32,749 nucleotides of DNA, from positions 1-32,749 of the forward strand of contig JALXFE010000037.1 in assembly GCA_027069135.1 (NCBI GenBank). Reading direction: 5' to 3'. The stretch is from Thermoanaerobaculia bacterium (GTDB taxonomy: Bacteria > Acidobacteriota > Thermoanaerobaculia > Multivoradales > JAHZIX01). Both the position numbers and the translations under genes were made by a program. The notes under the pieces are model-generated. The model saw nothing but the letters and a program-made list of their open reading frames with translations, was not told the origin of the DNA and searched no databases. This document shows, piece after piece, positions 1 through 8,422 of this stretch (position 1 is its first letter; every line of letters begins with the position of its first letter).

Positions 1-324
1 ACCCCAGCCTCCACCGCCGCCGCCCCCACCGAAGGGGCCGTCGTCGAAGCCGCTGAAGGATGGAGCACGCCGCTGGGGCTTCTCCGTGGCCTCATTCACT
101 CGTAGGGGACGACCGCCGAGGTCGAATCCGTTGAACTTCTCGATCGCGGCAGCGGCGTCACTGCTGTCGACATATTGTACGAAGGCGAATCCCCGAGGAC
201 GTCCCGTCACTCTGTCGACGGGAAGAAAGACCTCCTGGATGTCTCCGGCTTTCGAAAAAAGCTCTTCGACTTCCTTCTGGGTGGTCTGAAAGTTCAAGTT
301 GCCGACAAAGAGTTTCGAGCTGAT
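1..324 (-). CDS. RRM-domain RNA-binding protein (C-terminus beyond the window), apparent AUC start
   Basis: Single RNA-recognition-motif protein of the small bacterial Rbp type; family members bind single-stranded RNA. The 108 visible residues begin (I/M)SSKLFVGNLNF, with RNP2 (LFVGNL, residues 5-10) and RNP1 (RGFAFVQY, 44-51). A glycine-rich tail (eight Gly, then Trp) starts near residue 99 and runs off the window. Start choice: the frame has a TGA at 355-357, and between it and the RRM there is no ATG, GTG or TTG. An ATC at 322-324 sits 8 nt after a GGAGG and lies exactly where relatives have Met in MSSKLFVGNL. The first conventional start, a TTG inside RNP2, would destroy the first strand. 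I therefore call an AUC start; an assembly error at that base is the alternative. The RRM identity is very secure. Confidence 0.9.
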   Translation of the reverse strand, partial: MSSKLFVGNLNFQTTQKEVEELFSKAGDIQEVFLPVDRVTGRPRGFAFVQYVDSSDAAAAIEKFNGFDLGGRPLRVNEATEKPQRRAPSFSGFDDGPFGGGGGGGGWG

Positions 325-640
325 GGTCCTGTCCTCCGTCTCGTGCAGCGTATTTCAGCGCGGCGAATTGAGTTGAAATCTGCGATCCCAAGTCGTTCGG
401 GAACGCCGGGAAGGGCATATTTGCCCTGACGGAGCCTACGGTATCACCGCCTCGCCCCGTTTGCTCCGGGGTGGATCAGATCCAAGAACGGCTTGTTCAG
501 CAGCTTCGTCTCCTTAAGAGTATATCGGCAAAGGGGTCCGGTCGGGCGACCGGAACCTTCGCGGGGAGTGAAACACCCCTCGATCACTCCCGGTAGGAAG
601 GTTCGACGCAAACAACGATCCCAAGGTTTAAGGAGTGCCC
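325..640. other. Divergent intergenic region between the RRM gene and the amidohydrolase
   Basis: This 316 bp stretch holds no convincing gene. Its left part carries the Shine-Dalgarno of the RRM gene (GGAGG on the minus strand, about 333-337). A short hairpin lies at 455-471 (CCCCG/CGGGG). An AT-rich TATATC at 521-526 could be a -10 box for the rightward gene, but no -35 lies at normal spacing. The right part (535-604) holds the competing hairpins listed separately. Confidence 0.6.
535..604 (+). promoter_or_regulatory. Leader with mutually exclusive hairpins (attenuator-like)
   Basis: Three inverted repeats share bases. Hairpin 1 pairs TCCGGTC (537-543) with GACCGGA (548-554). Hairpin 2 is a compound stem: GAACCTTC (553-560) pairs with GAAGGTTC (597-604), enclosing GGGAGTGA (564-571) paired with TCACTCCC (584-591). 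Hairpin 3 pairs GGG-a-GTG (564-570) with CACCCC (574-579). Hairpins 1 and 3 are compatible with each other, but each disrupts hairpin 2. The block ends 25 nt before the Shine-Dalgarno of the amidohydrolase. I recognise no known riboswitch consensus. Confidence 0.4.
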
Positions 641-2239
641 ATGAAGTCTATCCTCTCGAATCGGCCGATCCGTTCCGGCCCCCAGCCCCGGGGCTCAAGC
701 CCGGCTCGGTTCGTCCGAGGCCTGGTCTTCGGCCTGTTCCTAGGAGCCCTGGCCTGTTCCTCACCTTCGACTCCGCCCAGGAGCTCAGCGGAGGGGGTAT
801 CGGGGCTGGTCATTACCGGCGTCACGGTCATCTCGGCAGAACGAACCGAACCCTTGACGGACGCTTGGGTTGCCGTCGAGAAGGGCCGGATCGTCGCCGT
901 GGGCAGCGGCCCCCTCCCCGAACGCCTGGGCGGATTCGAACGTTTTGAGGCAAGGGGGCGCTACCTCATTCCGGGTCTCATCGACAGCCATGTCCATCTA
1001 AGCTCGATTCCCGGGATGCTCTATCCCCAACAGCAGTCCAACCCAGCCCTCGTCGAAGGCTATTTTCGACAGATGCCCCGCAGCTATCTCTTCCATGGAT
1101 TCACGACCCTCATCGACCTGGGCACCGGCGACCCCGAGCTCCTCGGGGAGCTTCGGGAGTTGCCGAAGGCCCCGGATGTCTTCGGCTGTGGCCAGTCCAT
1201 GCCTTTGGCGAATAGCTATCCCATGGTCCTGGCCCCGGAGACGGTCCGCTTCGAGATCTTCCCGAATTTCCTCTACGATCCCCTCCGAGCGGAACAGATC
1301 CCTGGGCGTTTCGCTCCCTCCGATCACTCCCCGGCGGCAGCGGCGGACCGAGTCCGGCAAGCCGGAGGAATCTGTGTCAAAACCTATGTCGAGGACGGCT
1401 TCGGCCTGGCCAAGGTTTGGCCGGTGCCGAGTGCGTCGATGCTGCAAGAGGTACGAGCCGAGGCCCATTCGGCGGGCGTCCCCCTGGCCGTTCACGCCAA
1501 CAGTCACGACGCCTACGTCCGGGCCCTAGACGGCGGCGCCGATGTCCTCGCCCACGGCCTCTGGACCTGGGATGCCTACCAGGGCGAAGATGACGGTTCT
1601 ACCCTGCCCCCGGCGATCGAAGCTCTCCTCGATCGGGTAGTCGAAGAGGGTGCCGCCTCCATGCCGACACTGCGGGTCATCGCCGGCGACCGTGCCCTCT
1701 TCGATTCCGAATTCCTACAGGATCCAGCCCTCCGGCAGGTGCTTCCGGAGGAGCTCCTCGCCTGGTATGGCACCGAGGAAGGGCAGCGCTTCGGCCAGCA
1801 GCTCCTGGAAGGTTTTCCTCCCCATCAACAAACCCCCGAGACCGCCTACGAGGGCCATACAGCCGCCCTTTCCCGGGTGAGACGGGGCACCGCCTACCTC
1901 TCCCGGCGAGGCGCCACGCTCCTCTTCGGCAGCGACACCCCTTCGGGCCCCTCCTACGGCAATCCTCCCGGCTACAACGGCTACCTGGAGCTCAAAGCCT
2001 GGGCCGCCGCCGATGTTCCTCTCGACCGGCTCTTCTCTGCCACCACCCTCGAAAACGCCAAGGCATTCCACCTCGACGACCGCTACGGCACCCTCGAACC
2101 CGGCAAGGTCGCAAATCTGCTAATCCTGCGAGACAACCCCCTCGAGAACGTCGAGGCCTACGACAGCATCGAGACCGTCATCCTCCACGGCCGCCCCATC
2201 GATCGAAGCAGCCTGACGGCGGGCAGGGTCGACCCCTAA
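641..2239 (+). CDS. Exported amidohydrolase-superfamily protein, probable lipoprotein
   Basis: Metal-dependent hydrolase of the amidohydrolase (imidazolonepropionase/prolidase-like) superfamily, 532 aa. ATG at 641 is chosen because AAGGAG (629-634) precedes it by 6 nt; a GTG at 635 abuts that site and is rejected. The N-terminus has an Arg-rich stretch, a hydrophobic segment (about 27-38) and a Cys at 39 in GALACSS, an acceptable though not ideal lipobox, so export and lipid anchoring are likely. After a short N-terminal beta domain come the first metal ligands HVH (117-119), a Lys in GICVKTYVEDG (candidate carbamylated Lys), a His in LAVHANSHD, another in VLAHGLW, and the late Asp in LLFGSDTPSG. 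The C-terminus has the usual GTLEPGKVANLLIL strand that rejoins the beta domain. All superfamily ligands are present. The substrate cannot be told; dipeptidase or imidazolonepropionase-like activity is typical of secreted relatives. Confidence 0.88.
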   Translation: MKSILSNRPIRSGPQPRGSSPARFVRGLVFGLFLGALACSSPSTPPRSSAEGVSGLVITGVTVISAERTEPLTDAWVAVEKGRIVAVGSGPLPERLGGFERFEARGRYLIPGLIDSHVHLSSIPGMLYPQQQSNPALVEGYFRQMPRSYLFHGFTTLIDLGTGDPELLGELRELPKAPDVFGCGQSMPLANSYPMVLAPETVRFEIFPNFLYDPLRAEQIPGRFAPSDHSPAAAADRVRQAGGICVKTYVEDGFGLAKVWPVPSASMLQEVRAEAHSAGVPLAVHANSHDAYVRALDGGADVLAHGLWTWDAYQGEDDGSTLPPAIEALLDRVVEEGAASMPTLRVIAGDRALFDSEFLQDPALRQVLPEELLAWYGTEEGQRFGQQLLEGFPPHQQTPETAYEGHTAALSRVRRGTAYLSRRGATLLFGSDTPSGPSYGNPPGYNGYLELKAWAAADVPLDRLFSATTLENAKAFHLDDRYGTLEPGKVANLLILRDNPLENVEAYDSIETVILHGRPIDRSSLTAGRVDP

Positions 2240-2241
2240 CA

Positions 2242-2395
2242 GCCCGTGGCAGAAGTCAGGCGCTAGCGAGAGCGAGGAGTATTCGAGCCGAATCAAGGCG
2301 GAAAACCGCAGATGATTCGGGAATCATCGAGGTTTGACAACGAAGATTCGGCCGAATAGAACCGCTCGGAGCGCGGTTCGACTTTTGCCACGGGC
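2242..2395 (+). repeat. Long palindromic element A (~154 bp) with AAGGCG / CAACG-AG core
   Basis: Starts two bases after the amidohydrolase stop. The terminal inverted repeats are GCCCGTGGCAGAAGTC (2242-2257) and GACTTTTGCCACGGGC (2380-2395), with one mismatch. An inner pair is ATTCGAGCCGAATC (2281-2294) with GATTCGGCCGAAT (2345-2357). The centre is a perfect stem GATGATTC-gg-GAATCATC (2311-2328). AAGGCG lies at 2295-2300 and CAACGAAG at 2338-2345, symmetric about the middle. No coding capacity. It could be a non-autonomous mobile element, a structured RNA or a bidirectional terminator between the convergent genes. Confidence 0.75.
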
Positions 2396-2401
2396 AGCTA
2401 A

Positions 2402-2560
2402 TGTTCTGTGCGGGAAATTCGGTCTACACCGAGAGGCCTGATGGGCCCGGTCTGCAAGGCGCACCAACGGAGCCATAGCCTTGAGCTTGGTGAGTTTGGG
2501 CAACGCAGCAGAGCGGGATGCAGCGGGCCTCGAATGTGAGCGAATTTCCCGCATAGGACA
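2402..2560 (+). repeat. Long palindromic element B (~159 bp), same core architecture
   Basis: Lies between element A and the stop of the RNase H gene. Terminal inverted repeats of 20 nt occur at 2402-2421 and 2541-2560, differing at two positions, with GCGGGAAATTCG as the perfect part. An inner pair CCCGGTCTGC / GCAGAGCGGG has one mismatch. The apical stem is CACCAA (2462-2467) with TTGGTG (2487-2492). AAGGCG lies at 2456-2461 and CAACGCAG at 2501-2508, again centred. Its left end, read with the preceding bases, resembles the left end of element C (CTA-TGT-C-G pattern). Confidence 0.72.
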
Positions 2561-2575
2561 CCAGCAGCCCACCCC

Positions 2576-3466
2576 TCAGGCGCCGGAGCTCTTCAGGCGC
2601 TGGGCCAGGAGCTTCCACTCGGGTACCTCCTGGCCTTTGACACTGGGCCAGAGGACTTCCAATCTCTCGAGCTGGCGTGCCAGGCGGCGCCAGTCGGTGG
2701 CGTTCTTGACGGCGCTGCCGGAGGCGGTCTTCCAGCCTCGGCGGCGCCAGCCGACGAGCCACTCGGTGGCACCGTTGCGCAGGTAATCCGAAGCGGTGTA
2801 GACGGCAACCCTGCCTCGAGCCGGAAGGGTTTCGAGCAGTCCCGCCGCCGCCAGGATGTCCAATTGATTGGCAGACGCCCCGGGATAGGCCCCCTGGATC
2901 ACCTCTTCGTCTTCCCCTTGGCGGACCACTGCGGCCCAGCCTCCCCGGCGACTGCCGCTGACTTTGAGAAAAATCTCGCACTCGACGGTCGGCCTGGTGG
3001 GAGCTTCCGAAGGGACCGAGCTCCCACCTCCCGGGCTGCGGATCGCCGAGGTGGCCAGTTCATCGGCCCGTTCATTGTAGAGATTGCCCGAATGCCCTTT
3101 GACCCACTCCCAAGCGATCTCATGGCGCTGGCTCGCGGCGGCCAGGCGCTTCCAGAGGTCAGCGTTGAGAACCGGATTTCCATCTTTTTTGCGCCAGCCC
3201 CGCCGCTTCCAGGCGGCGAGCCATTGGGTGATGCCCTTGCGCAGGTATTGGGAGTCCGTGAAGAGATCCACCCGGCAGGGATCGCGGAGACTCTCGAGAG
3301 CCTGGATCGCCGCCGTCAGCTCCATGCGATTGTTGGTGGTCGCCGCCTCGCCGCCGGAAAGCTCCCGGGTCTTCCGGGTCCGGGGATCGACCAGGACGGC
3401 TCCCCAACCTCCCGGCCCGGGGTTCGGGTCGGAGCCACCGTCGGTATAGATGATGATGTGATCCAC
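2576..3466 (-). CDS. rnhA: Tandem-domain ribonuclease HI with an inactive second domain
   Basis: RNase HI cleaves the RNA strand of RNA/DNA hybrids in the cytoplasm, for example Okazaki primers and R-loops. This 296-aa protein is about twice the usual length. Residues 1-142 are a canonical catalytic domain: D9 (YTDGG), E49 (NNRMEL), D71 (FTDSQY), H125 (KGHSGN) and D135 (NERADEL), with a basic handle ([16 protein letters not shown]). A Pro/Ser linker (143-160) leads to a second RNase H fold (161-296). That domain keeps a near-copy of the handle ([16 protein letters not shown]), but the catalytic positions read S170, D203, A225 and Q279, and the last Asp is missing. The GTG start is chosen because GAGGGAGG precedes it by 8 nt across a run of seven T. 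It starts 20 nt after the stop of the PP2C gene, so it is probably the last gene of that operon. The second domain probably binds hybrid without cutting (inference). Confidence 0.92.
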   Translation of the reverse strand: MDHIIIYTDGGSDPNPGPGGWGAVLVDPRTRKTRELSGGEAATTNNRMELTAAIQALESLRDPCRVDLFTDSQYLRKGITQWLAAWKRRGWRKKDGNPVLNADLWKRLAAASQRHEIAWEWVKGHSGNLYNERADELATSAIRSPGGGSSVPSEAPTRPTVECEIFLKVSGSRRGGWAAVVRQGEDEEVIQGAYPGASANQLDILAAAGLLETLPARGRVAVYTASDYLRNGATEWLVGWRRRGWKTASGSAVKNATDWRRLARQLERLEVLWPSVKGQEVPEWKLLAQRLKSSGA

Positions 3467-3485
3467 TAAAAAAACCTCCCTCGGG

Positions 3486-5915
3486 TCAATCTTCGTGACG
3501 ACCGGCGCGATCCGGCCCCGTCGGAGCCGAGCCTTCACAACGAATGACGATAAGGGTCAGATCATCGTGGACCGGAGCCTGTCCGCAGAAAGCTCGGACA
3601 TCTGCCAACACGTGATCCAGAGCTTCCTGGGCCGCCATTCCGTCCGTCTGCCCGACGATTTCTTCCAGGCGGTCCAGGCCATACTCCTCGCGGTTCTCAT
3701 CCATCGCCTCAGAGATGCCGTCGGTATAGACGAAGAGCGCGTCCCCGGGCTCGAGGAACACCTCTTCGTCTTCCAGAATCAGAGAGAAGGTCGAGGACTT
3801 CACCGCTCCGGCGGCCAATCCCTTGGGCAGCAGGGCGACCGTTTCCCCAAGGGTGGGCCGCCGCCAGAGGACGGAGTTGTGACCGGCCCGAGCGTGGATG
3901 AGCCTGCCGTTTGCAGGATCTAAGAGGCCGTACCAAAGGGTCACGAAGATATCCCGGTCGGTCTCGCGGTAGAGGCCCTCATTGACCGCCGAGAGAACCT
4001 CCGAGGGTTTCTCCAGATATTCCGTCGCCGCCAGCAGCAATCCTTTCGTCAGCGTCATGAAGAGCGAAGCCACCATTCCCTTGCCGGAGACATCTCCCTG
4101 GGAAATGGCCCAACGATCTCCGATGGGGACGAAGTCGTAGAGGTCGCCGCCGACCTCCTGGGCGGGTTGACATCGGGCGGCGAGGCTCCAGCCCGGAATG
4201 GTCGGGGGGTGGGCCGGGAGCATTCGTGCCTGGGCTTCCCGGGCGACCTGGAGCTGAGCCCGGATCTGTTCCCGTTGGGCTCGGTGCCGAGGAGTCAGAG
4301 CCAACGATTCCGGGCTCAGGAGTCCCTCCGGAAACCGGTCGGCGATCCGGGCCAGCCCCCAACACCCGGCCGCCAACACCGCACAAGCCAAGGCGCCGGA
4401 AAACATCAGGGGTCCGGGTTGAATCGCCAAGCTGGCGCTGCGCAGGGCCGCACCGAAGCCGTAGGAGGTCACAAGAACCGCCAAGAGGCCCCAGCGATGG
4501 AAGATCTGTTCCAAGAAGAATCCCACGACGAGGGCTGCCAGGACGAGACCTGAGGAATCTCCCTGAAGCGGCAACTCTTCGACCAGCAGAAAAGCTGCCC
4601 CGAAGATCGTCAGCCCCCGGGCCAACCGCTCCCACGGCAGAAGATGGCGCAGCCAGGGTGCCAACATGCCGAAAGCGGCGATGGTGCCCAAAGACAGCCG
4701 TGGCGCCAAGGCGATCAGGAAGGGCCACCGGCCCGCGGCGGCCTCGGGGCTGCCCCCGAGCAGTTGGAGATCCCGCCCCAGGACCACCGCGACCAAGGTG
4801 AGGACCAAGGCTAGGGAGGGCCCCAAAGCCAGGCCGACGGCCGTGGATCGCAAGATCGGTCGACGGCGCCAAGTTCCCGCCAAGGCCGTTTCCAAGGGGG
4901 CGATGGCGGTGGGCAGGGCTCGGCGGGCCACCGCACAGCCAGCTCCGAAGAAAAGCAGGGCCCCGACGCTGCGATAGAGCACCGGGTCGAAGAGGGCCCC
5001 GACCCAGGTGCCGATGGCGCCGCCGTCGAATACCCGCTGTCCAAAGGTCAGAATCACCCCGACCCAACCGAGCATCGCGGCGAGGACTCCCAGGGTCAGA
5101 ATCCTGCGGTGGGGATGGAAGAAGCGGCGGCTCTGCACGAGATAAAGAACAGCCGCCAGGAACGCCGCCAGGACGAGGAACGCTCCAAAATCCTCTCGAT
5201 CGCTGGAAAAGCCCCGATCCTCCTCGATCTCACGGTGGCGGCGCACCCGCACTACGTCGGCCCCGGAAAGAGTCACCTCGAGCTCTTCGGAAGGCAAGGC
5301 CTCTCCTTTGGGCCCTCGGTCCGTCGCCTCGTCGCCGAGCTGCCAGCCAAGACGCCAGCGTCCCATGCCACGATCCTCGACCGTGGGATCCCCCAGGGCC
5401 CGACTTCGAGGGACCGAGACCATCTCGAGGGCCACCAAGGACTCGAGGGCCAAGGTCTCAGCGGCGGCGGACTGAAGTTCCTCGGAAGAAGACTTCGAGG
5501 AATCCCTCCGAAGATCCAAAGACAGGATCTTGCCGGCCCCGTCGAGGGTGCCGTAGACCTGGGCGTCGTCCTCCCTCGATTGCAGCACCACCTCCAACGA
5601 GAGCGCGGAAACCGAGCGCCCGGGGAACTCTCGCCCTCGAACCTTGGCATCGCGCCACCAGAAGGCGACCGCGATGTCCTGCCGACCCCGGACCCGAGCC
5701 CTGAAACCTTCGGTTTCGAGGCCGACGGCGGCGGCGGCCCTTCGGACCCGCTCCACGGCTCTGCCCCGGGTCTCCGTCGCCCTCCAAGCTCCCGCTGTGT
5801 CCCAGCGTTGGACCGCAAGAGCGAGCAAGCCCCACGAAACGAGGAGCAAGACCACCAGCCGAAGGGGTGATCCGCTCGAGGCGACACCGAGAGGGGAAAA
5901 ACTCCTAGGCCTCAC
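3486..5915 (-). CDS. Membrane-bound PP2C/SpoIIE-type protein phosphatase (intact active site)
   Basis: Predicted Ser/Thr phosphoprotein phosphatase of the RsbU/SpoIIE class; relatives dephosphorylate STAS anti-anti-sigma proteins. Length is 809 aa. One N-terminal membrane segment (about 18-36) is followed by a probably extracytoplasmic region to about 240, then a block of about eight hydrophobic segments (243-525), a coiled-coil-like linker (about 545-565) and the C-terminal PP2C domain (570-795). The metal-site aspartates are all present: D591 (GGDLYDF), D608 (QGDVSGKG), D732 (YTDGISEA) and D784/D785 (HDDLTLI). The GTG start overlaps the upstream TGA (GTGA) and has GAGGAG 8 nt before it. The open frame extends further upstream, but that part only shadows the preceding gene. 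It is translationally coupled to a similar but catalytically degraded protein. The membrane part could be a sensor; its ligand is unknown. Confidence 0.88.
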   Translation of the reverse strand: MRPRSFSPLGVASSGSPLRLVVLLLVSWGLLALAVQRWDTAGAWRATETRGRAVERVRRAAAAVGLETEGFRARVRGRQDIAVAFWWRDAKVRGREFPGRSVSALSLEVVLQSREDDAQVYGTLDGAGKILSLDLRRDSSKSSSEELQSAAAETLALESLVALEMVSVPRSRALGDPTVEDRGMGRWRLGWQLGDEATDRGPKGEALPSEELEVTLSGADVVRVRRHREIEEDRGFSSDREDFGAFLVLAAFLAAVLYLVQSRRFFHPHRRILTLGVLAAMLGWVGVILTFGQRVFDGGAIGTWVGALFDPVLYRSVGALLFFGAGCAVARRALPTAIAPLETALAGTWRRRPILRSTAVGLALGPSLALVLTLVAVVLGRDLQLLGGSPEAAAGRWPFLIALAPRLSLGTIAAFGMLAPWLRHLLPWERLARGLTIFGAAFLLVEELPLQGDSSGLVLAALVVGFFLEQIFHRWGLLAVLVTSYGFGAALRSASLAIQPGPLMFSGALACAVLAAGCWGLARIADRFPEGLLSPESLALTPRHRAQREQIRAQLQVAREAQARMLPAHPPTIPGWSLAARCQPAQEVGGDLYDFVPIGDRWAISQGDVSGKGMVASLFMTLTKGLLLAATEYLEKPSEVLSAVNEGLYRETDRDIFVTLWYGLLDPANGRLIHARAGHNSVLWRRPTLGETVALLPKGLAAGAVKSSTFSLILEDEEVFLEPGDALFVYTDGISEAMDENREEYGLDRLEEIVGQTDGMAAQEALDHVLADVRAFCGQAPVHDDLTLIVIRCEGSAPTGPDRAGRHED

Positions 5916-8422
5916 GGGGAGCTCTCCTCGACCTGGAGCCAGACCACGGTGCCCGGAGTGACTCCCTTCTTGCGCAGCACATCCAACACCTCTTGGGCAT
6001 CCATAGGCTTCCGTCGTTTCAGCGCTTTGAGGGTGCGACGTCTCTCGTGGTCGTCCAGTCCTTGGCCAAAGACCAGAAACAAAGCGATGTCCCCGGCCTC
6101 GAGTTGAACCACCGGGGCCGCCTCGGTGGCCGGGTCGGCCCTCGTGCCGCGAGGATCCGACGCCGCCAGAATCTCTTCCAACCCTCCCGTCGCCCGACGC
6201 ACCAGAACCCACACCCCTCCCAGATCCGACGCTAGCCGAAGGGTGCGATCCTCCGGCTGATACACGCCGTAGACGAGGGAGATCTCGGCAGAATCCTGGA
6301 TCAACTCATCCAGGTGCCGTCGCAGCTTGCGCCACGCCTCGACCGGGTCCAAGCCTCGATCGGAATAGGAGAGAAGGAATCCCTTCGCCAAAGTCATACC
6401 CAGCGCCGCGGCCAAGCCCTGCCGTCCGAAGTCTGCCGACACCACCGCCAGACTCCCGTCGGGCCGCGGGAAGAAATCGTAATAATCCCCTTCCGCCGCC
6501 TCCCCGGAGGAGCAACAGGCGCTGAGACGCACCCCTTCCACCTCCGGCGGCTGGGCCGGCAGCAAGCGCGAACGTGCCTGCTGGGCAGCGCTGAGCTCCG
6601 CTGACAGCGCCACCCGCTCGAACATGTTGTTGGCATACCCCGGCCGCACCTCCACCGCCGAGGCCTCCCGACCGTAGCGAGCGATCAACGCCGCAAGGCC
6701 CAAGGCACCCGCGAGGCCCAACGCGGTAATGGTGGCCGGGCCGCGCAAGGCCTCGGCGGGCTGGTGTAGGAAGAGCAAGATCGAGAAGCCCAAATGGGCC
6801 AAGAGGAAGGTCCAAAAGCCGGCCATCAGGTCGATCGCGAAGAAAGGCACCAGAAACGCCGCCACCCAGACCCCGGCCGCCAGAACGCTGGGAAAGACCG
6901 GCAACCGCATCCAGACGTGCGGCAGCTGGAGACAGACGAGCCACAGGAAGAGGACCAGGACGGGCAAGGTCCGCCAACGCGACGCCGTCCACCGGCGCAG
7001 AAAGGAAAGGGGCGCCATCAGGCCTAGGGTGCTGTAGGGAACGAGAACCGCCAGAGCCTGGGCCAGACCCGATTGGAAGGGGTGAACGAAGAGAAGACGG
7101 CGCACCGAAAGATCCGGTCCCCACTCCGGATGCCCGAGGCCTGGGAGATACAGCAGGAGTTGCGCCAGAACCACCCAGGCAGCTCCTGCCCCACCGACGA
7201 GGAATGAGTAGGCCGGGCCCCGGCTCAGCCACCGGCCGGCGAGCACGGTATCGAGAGGTAAAAGCCGAGCCGGAAAGATCTCCCGGACATCCCCTTCGCA
7301 ACCGGACCACACCGCACCGAGAAGAAGGGCCAGGGGGAGGACACTGGCAGCGGCCGTGATGGTGATCACCGTGATCGCCAGCAGACCGCTCGAGAACTCA
7401 TCATCCAACCCCGAGACCAGGTGGCTACTCTCCAAGATGAAAAATAGGGCGATACCGACCAGCAGGGCCAAGGTCACCGCCAGGAGCAAGGTCCTCACGT
7501 GGGAAACCTCGGACTCCCGGAATCGCACCCCATAGCGCCACAGGCCCCAGAACAGCATGACGGTGGAAGCGAAGACGAGGACGGCAAGACTGCCGAAACG
7601 TAGAAGGAGGCTCGCATCGCCGCGCTGCAAATGGGCCTCGGCAAAATCCGGATCCACCGTCGCCCGAAAACCCCAGCCGGTGATTTCACCGTCCTTGGAT
7701 TGGGTCACCGCGGCCAGAGTCAGCTCGGGCAAACCCTGGAGGTTCACCATCCAGAAGCGTTGTCCGGGCGCTTCTTCCCAGGAGTCCGCAAGCCGGTCCC
7801 CGGCGCCCGGGGCCTCCTCCTTAAGGCCATCACCGCTCGCATCCGGAGAGGCAGGTTCATCGGACGCGAGTGCTTCTTCCTCCTCTTGCGGTTCGCCGGG
7901 ATCGACTCTCGGTGCAAGCTCCAGCCCCTCCGCCCGCTCGGGGCCCACCCAAGCGACGAGGAATGCCCGTTCCACCCCCTCTTGCGCCGAACCCTCCGGA
8001 GAAAAGCCAGAGTCAGCATCCTCGGCGCCCGGCAGGCTCATCCCCAAGACCCGACCGTCCGGGGCCAGCCAAACCGTGGCGTCACCGGTTCCGGTACGGG
8101 CCGGAAACTTCAACTTCAAGCGAAACGGCGGGGCCAGACGATGGATCTCGGCGACGTCTTCCGGACTTTGCTCGGCATGGAGACGGAGGTAGCGTTCGAG
8201 GGCATCGTCGACCTCGGCGTCGAGACGGAACTCCTCCTCGTCGACCTTCACTCCATGGCTCGCCAAGCTGCGCCGCGCGATCTCGGCGGCACCGTCACGG
8301 TCATAGGCCAGACCGACCCGGGCTGCGGGCTCGACGATCGGCAGCAACCAACCCGCGGCGACGAAGGCCAGCGGCGAGAAAACAAATAGCGCCTTGCGGA
8401 GACTCTCGGTGCCGAAGCTCAA
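5912..8422 (-). CDS. Membrane protein with degenerate PP2C/SpoIIE domain (pseudophosphatase)
   Basis: 836 aa, with the same plan as its downstream neighbour: N-terminal membrane segment (about 11-29), a region to about 270 that is probably outside the membrane and includes a very acidic stretch (about 174-218), roughly eight membrane segments (272-585), and a C-terminal PP2C-like domain (605-832). The first two metal-site aspartates are kept: D646 (EGDYYDF) and D664 (SADFGRQG). The YTDG motif is replaced by VFGQG (784-788) and the final DD by P823-G824, so normal two-metal catalysis is unlikely. Both proteins share a cytosolic-loop motif of the form PL(D/E)T-LAG-W. TTG start at 8422, with GAGGA about 9 nt upstream; initiation is less certain than the fold. 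It is the first gene of the operon. A likely role is a regulatory partner or sensor for the active phosphatase (inference). Confidence 0.82.
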   Translation of the reverse strand: MSFGTESLRKALFVFSPLAFVAAGWLLPIVEPAARVGLAYDRDGAAEIARRSLASHGVKVDEEEFRLDAEVDDALERYLRLHAEQSPEDVAEIHRLAPPFRLKLKFPARTGTGDATVWLAPDGRVLGMSLPGAEDADSGFSPEGSAQEGVERAFLVAWVGPERAEGLELAPRVDPGEPQEEEEALASDEPASPDASGDGLKEEAPGAGDRLADSWEEAPGQRFWMVNLQGLPELTLAAVTQSKDGEITGWGFRATVDPDFAEAHLQRGDASLLLRFGSLAVLVFASTVMLFWGLWRYGVRFRESEVSHVRTLLLAVTLALLVGIALFFILESSHLVSGLDDEFSSGLLAITVITITAAASVLPLALLLGAVWSGCEGDVREIFPARLLPLDTVLAGRWLSRGPAYSFLVGGAGAAWVVLAQLLLYLPGLGHPEWGPDLSVRRLLFVHPFQSGLAQALAVLVPYSTLGLMAPLSFLRRWTASRWRTLPVLVLFLWLVCLQLPHVWMRLPVFPSVLAAGVWVAAFLVPFFAIDLMAGFWTFLLAHLGFSILLFLHQPAEALRGPATITALGLAGALGLAALIARYGREASAVEVRPGYANNMFERVALSAELSAAQQARSRLLPAQPPEVEGVRLSACCSSGEAAEGDYYDFFPRPDGSLAVVSADFGRQGLAAALGMTLAKGFLLSYSDRGLDPVEAWRKLRRHLDELIQDSAEISLVYGVYQPEDRTLRLASDLGGVWVLVRRATGGLEEILAASDPRGTRADPATEAAPVVQLEAGDIALFLVFGQGLDDHERRRTLKALKRRKPMDAQEVLDVLRKKGVTPGTVVWLQVEESSP

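Noticed and set aside
1-45. GGC/GGN run as a triplet repeat
   Set aside because: It encodes the ordinary glycine-rich tail of RRM proteins; codon use within it varies.
3979-5067. 362-codon minus-strand frame inside the phosphatase gene
   Set aside because: Same strand, different frame, Gly/Arg/Pro-rich; a shadow of the phosphatase.
5916-6212. N-terminal extension of the membrane phosphatase
   Set aside because: The extra ~99 codons only read the upstream gene in another frame (Arg/Gly/Pro-rich). The GTG at 5915 has a ribosome site and a GTGA overlap.
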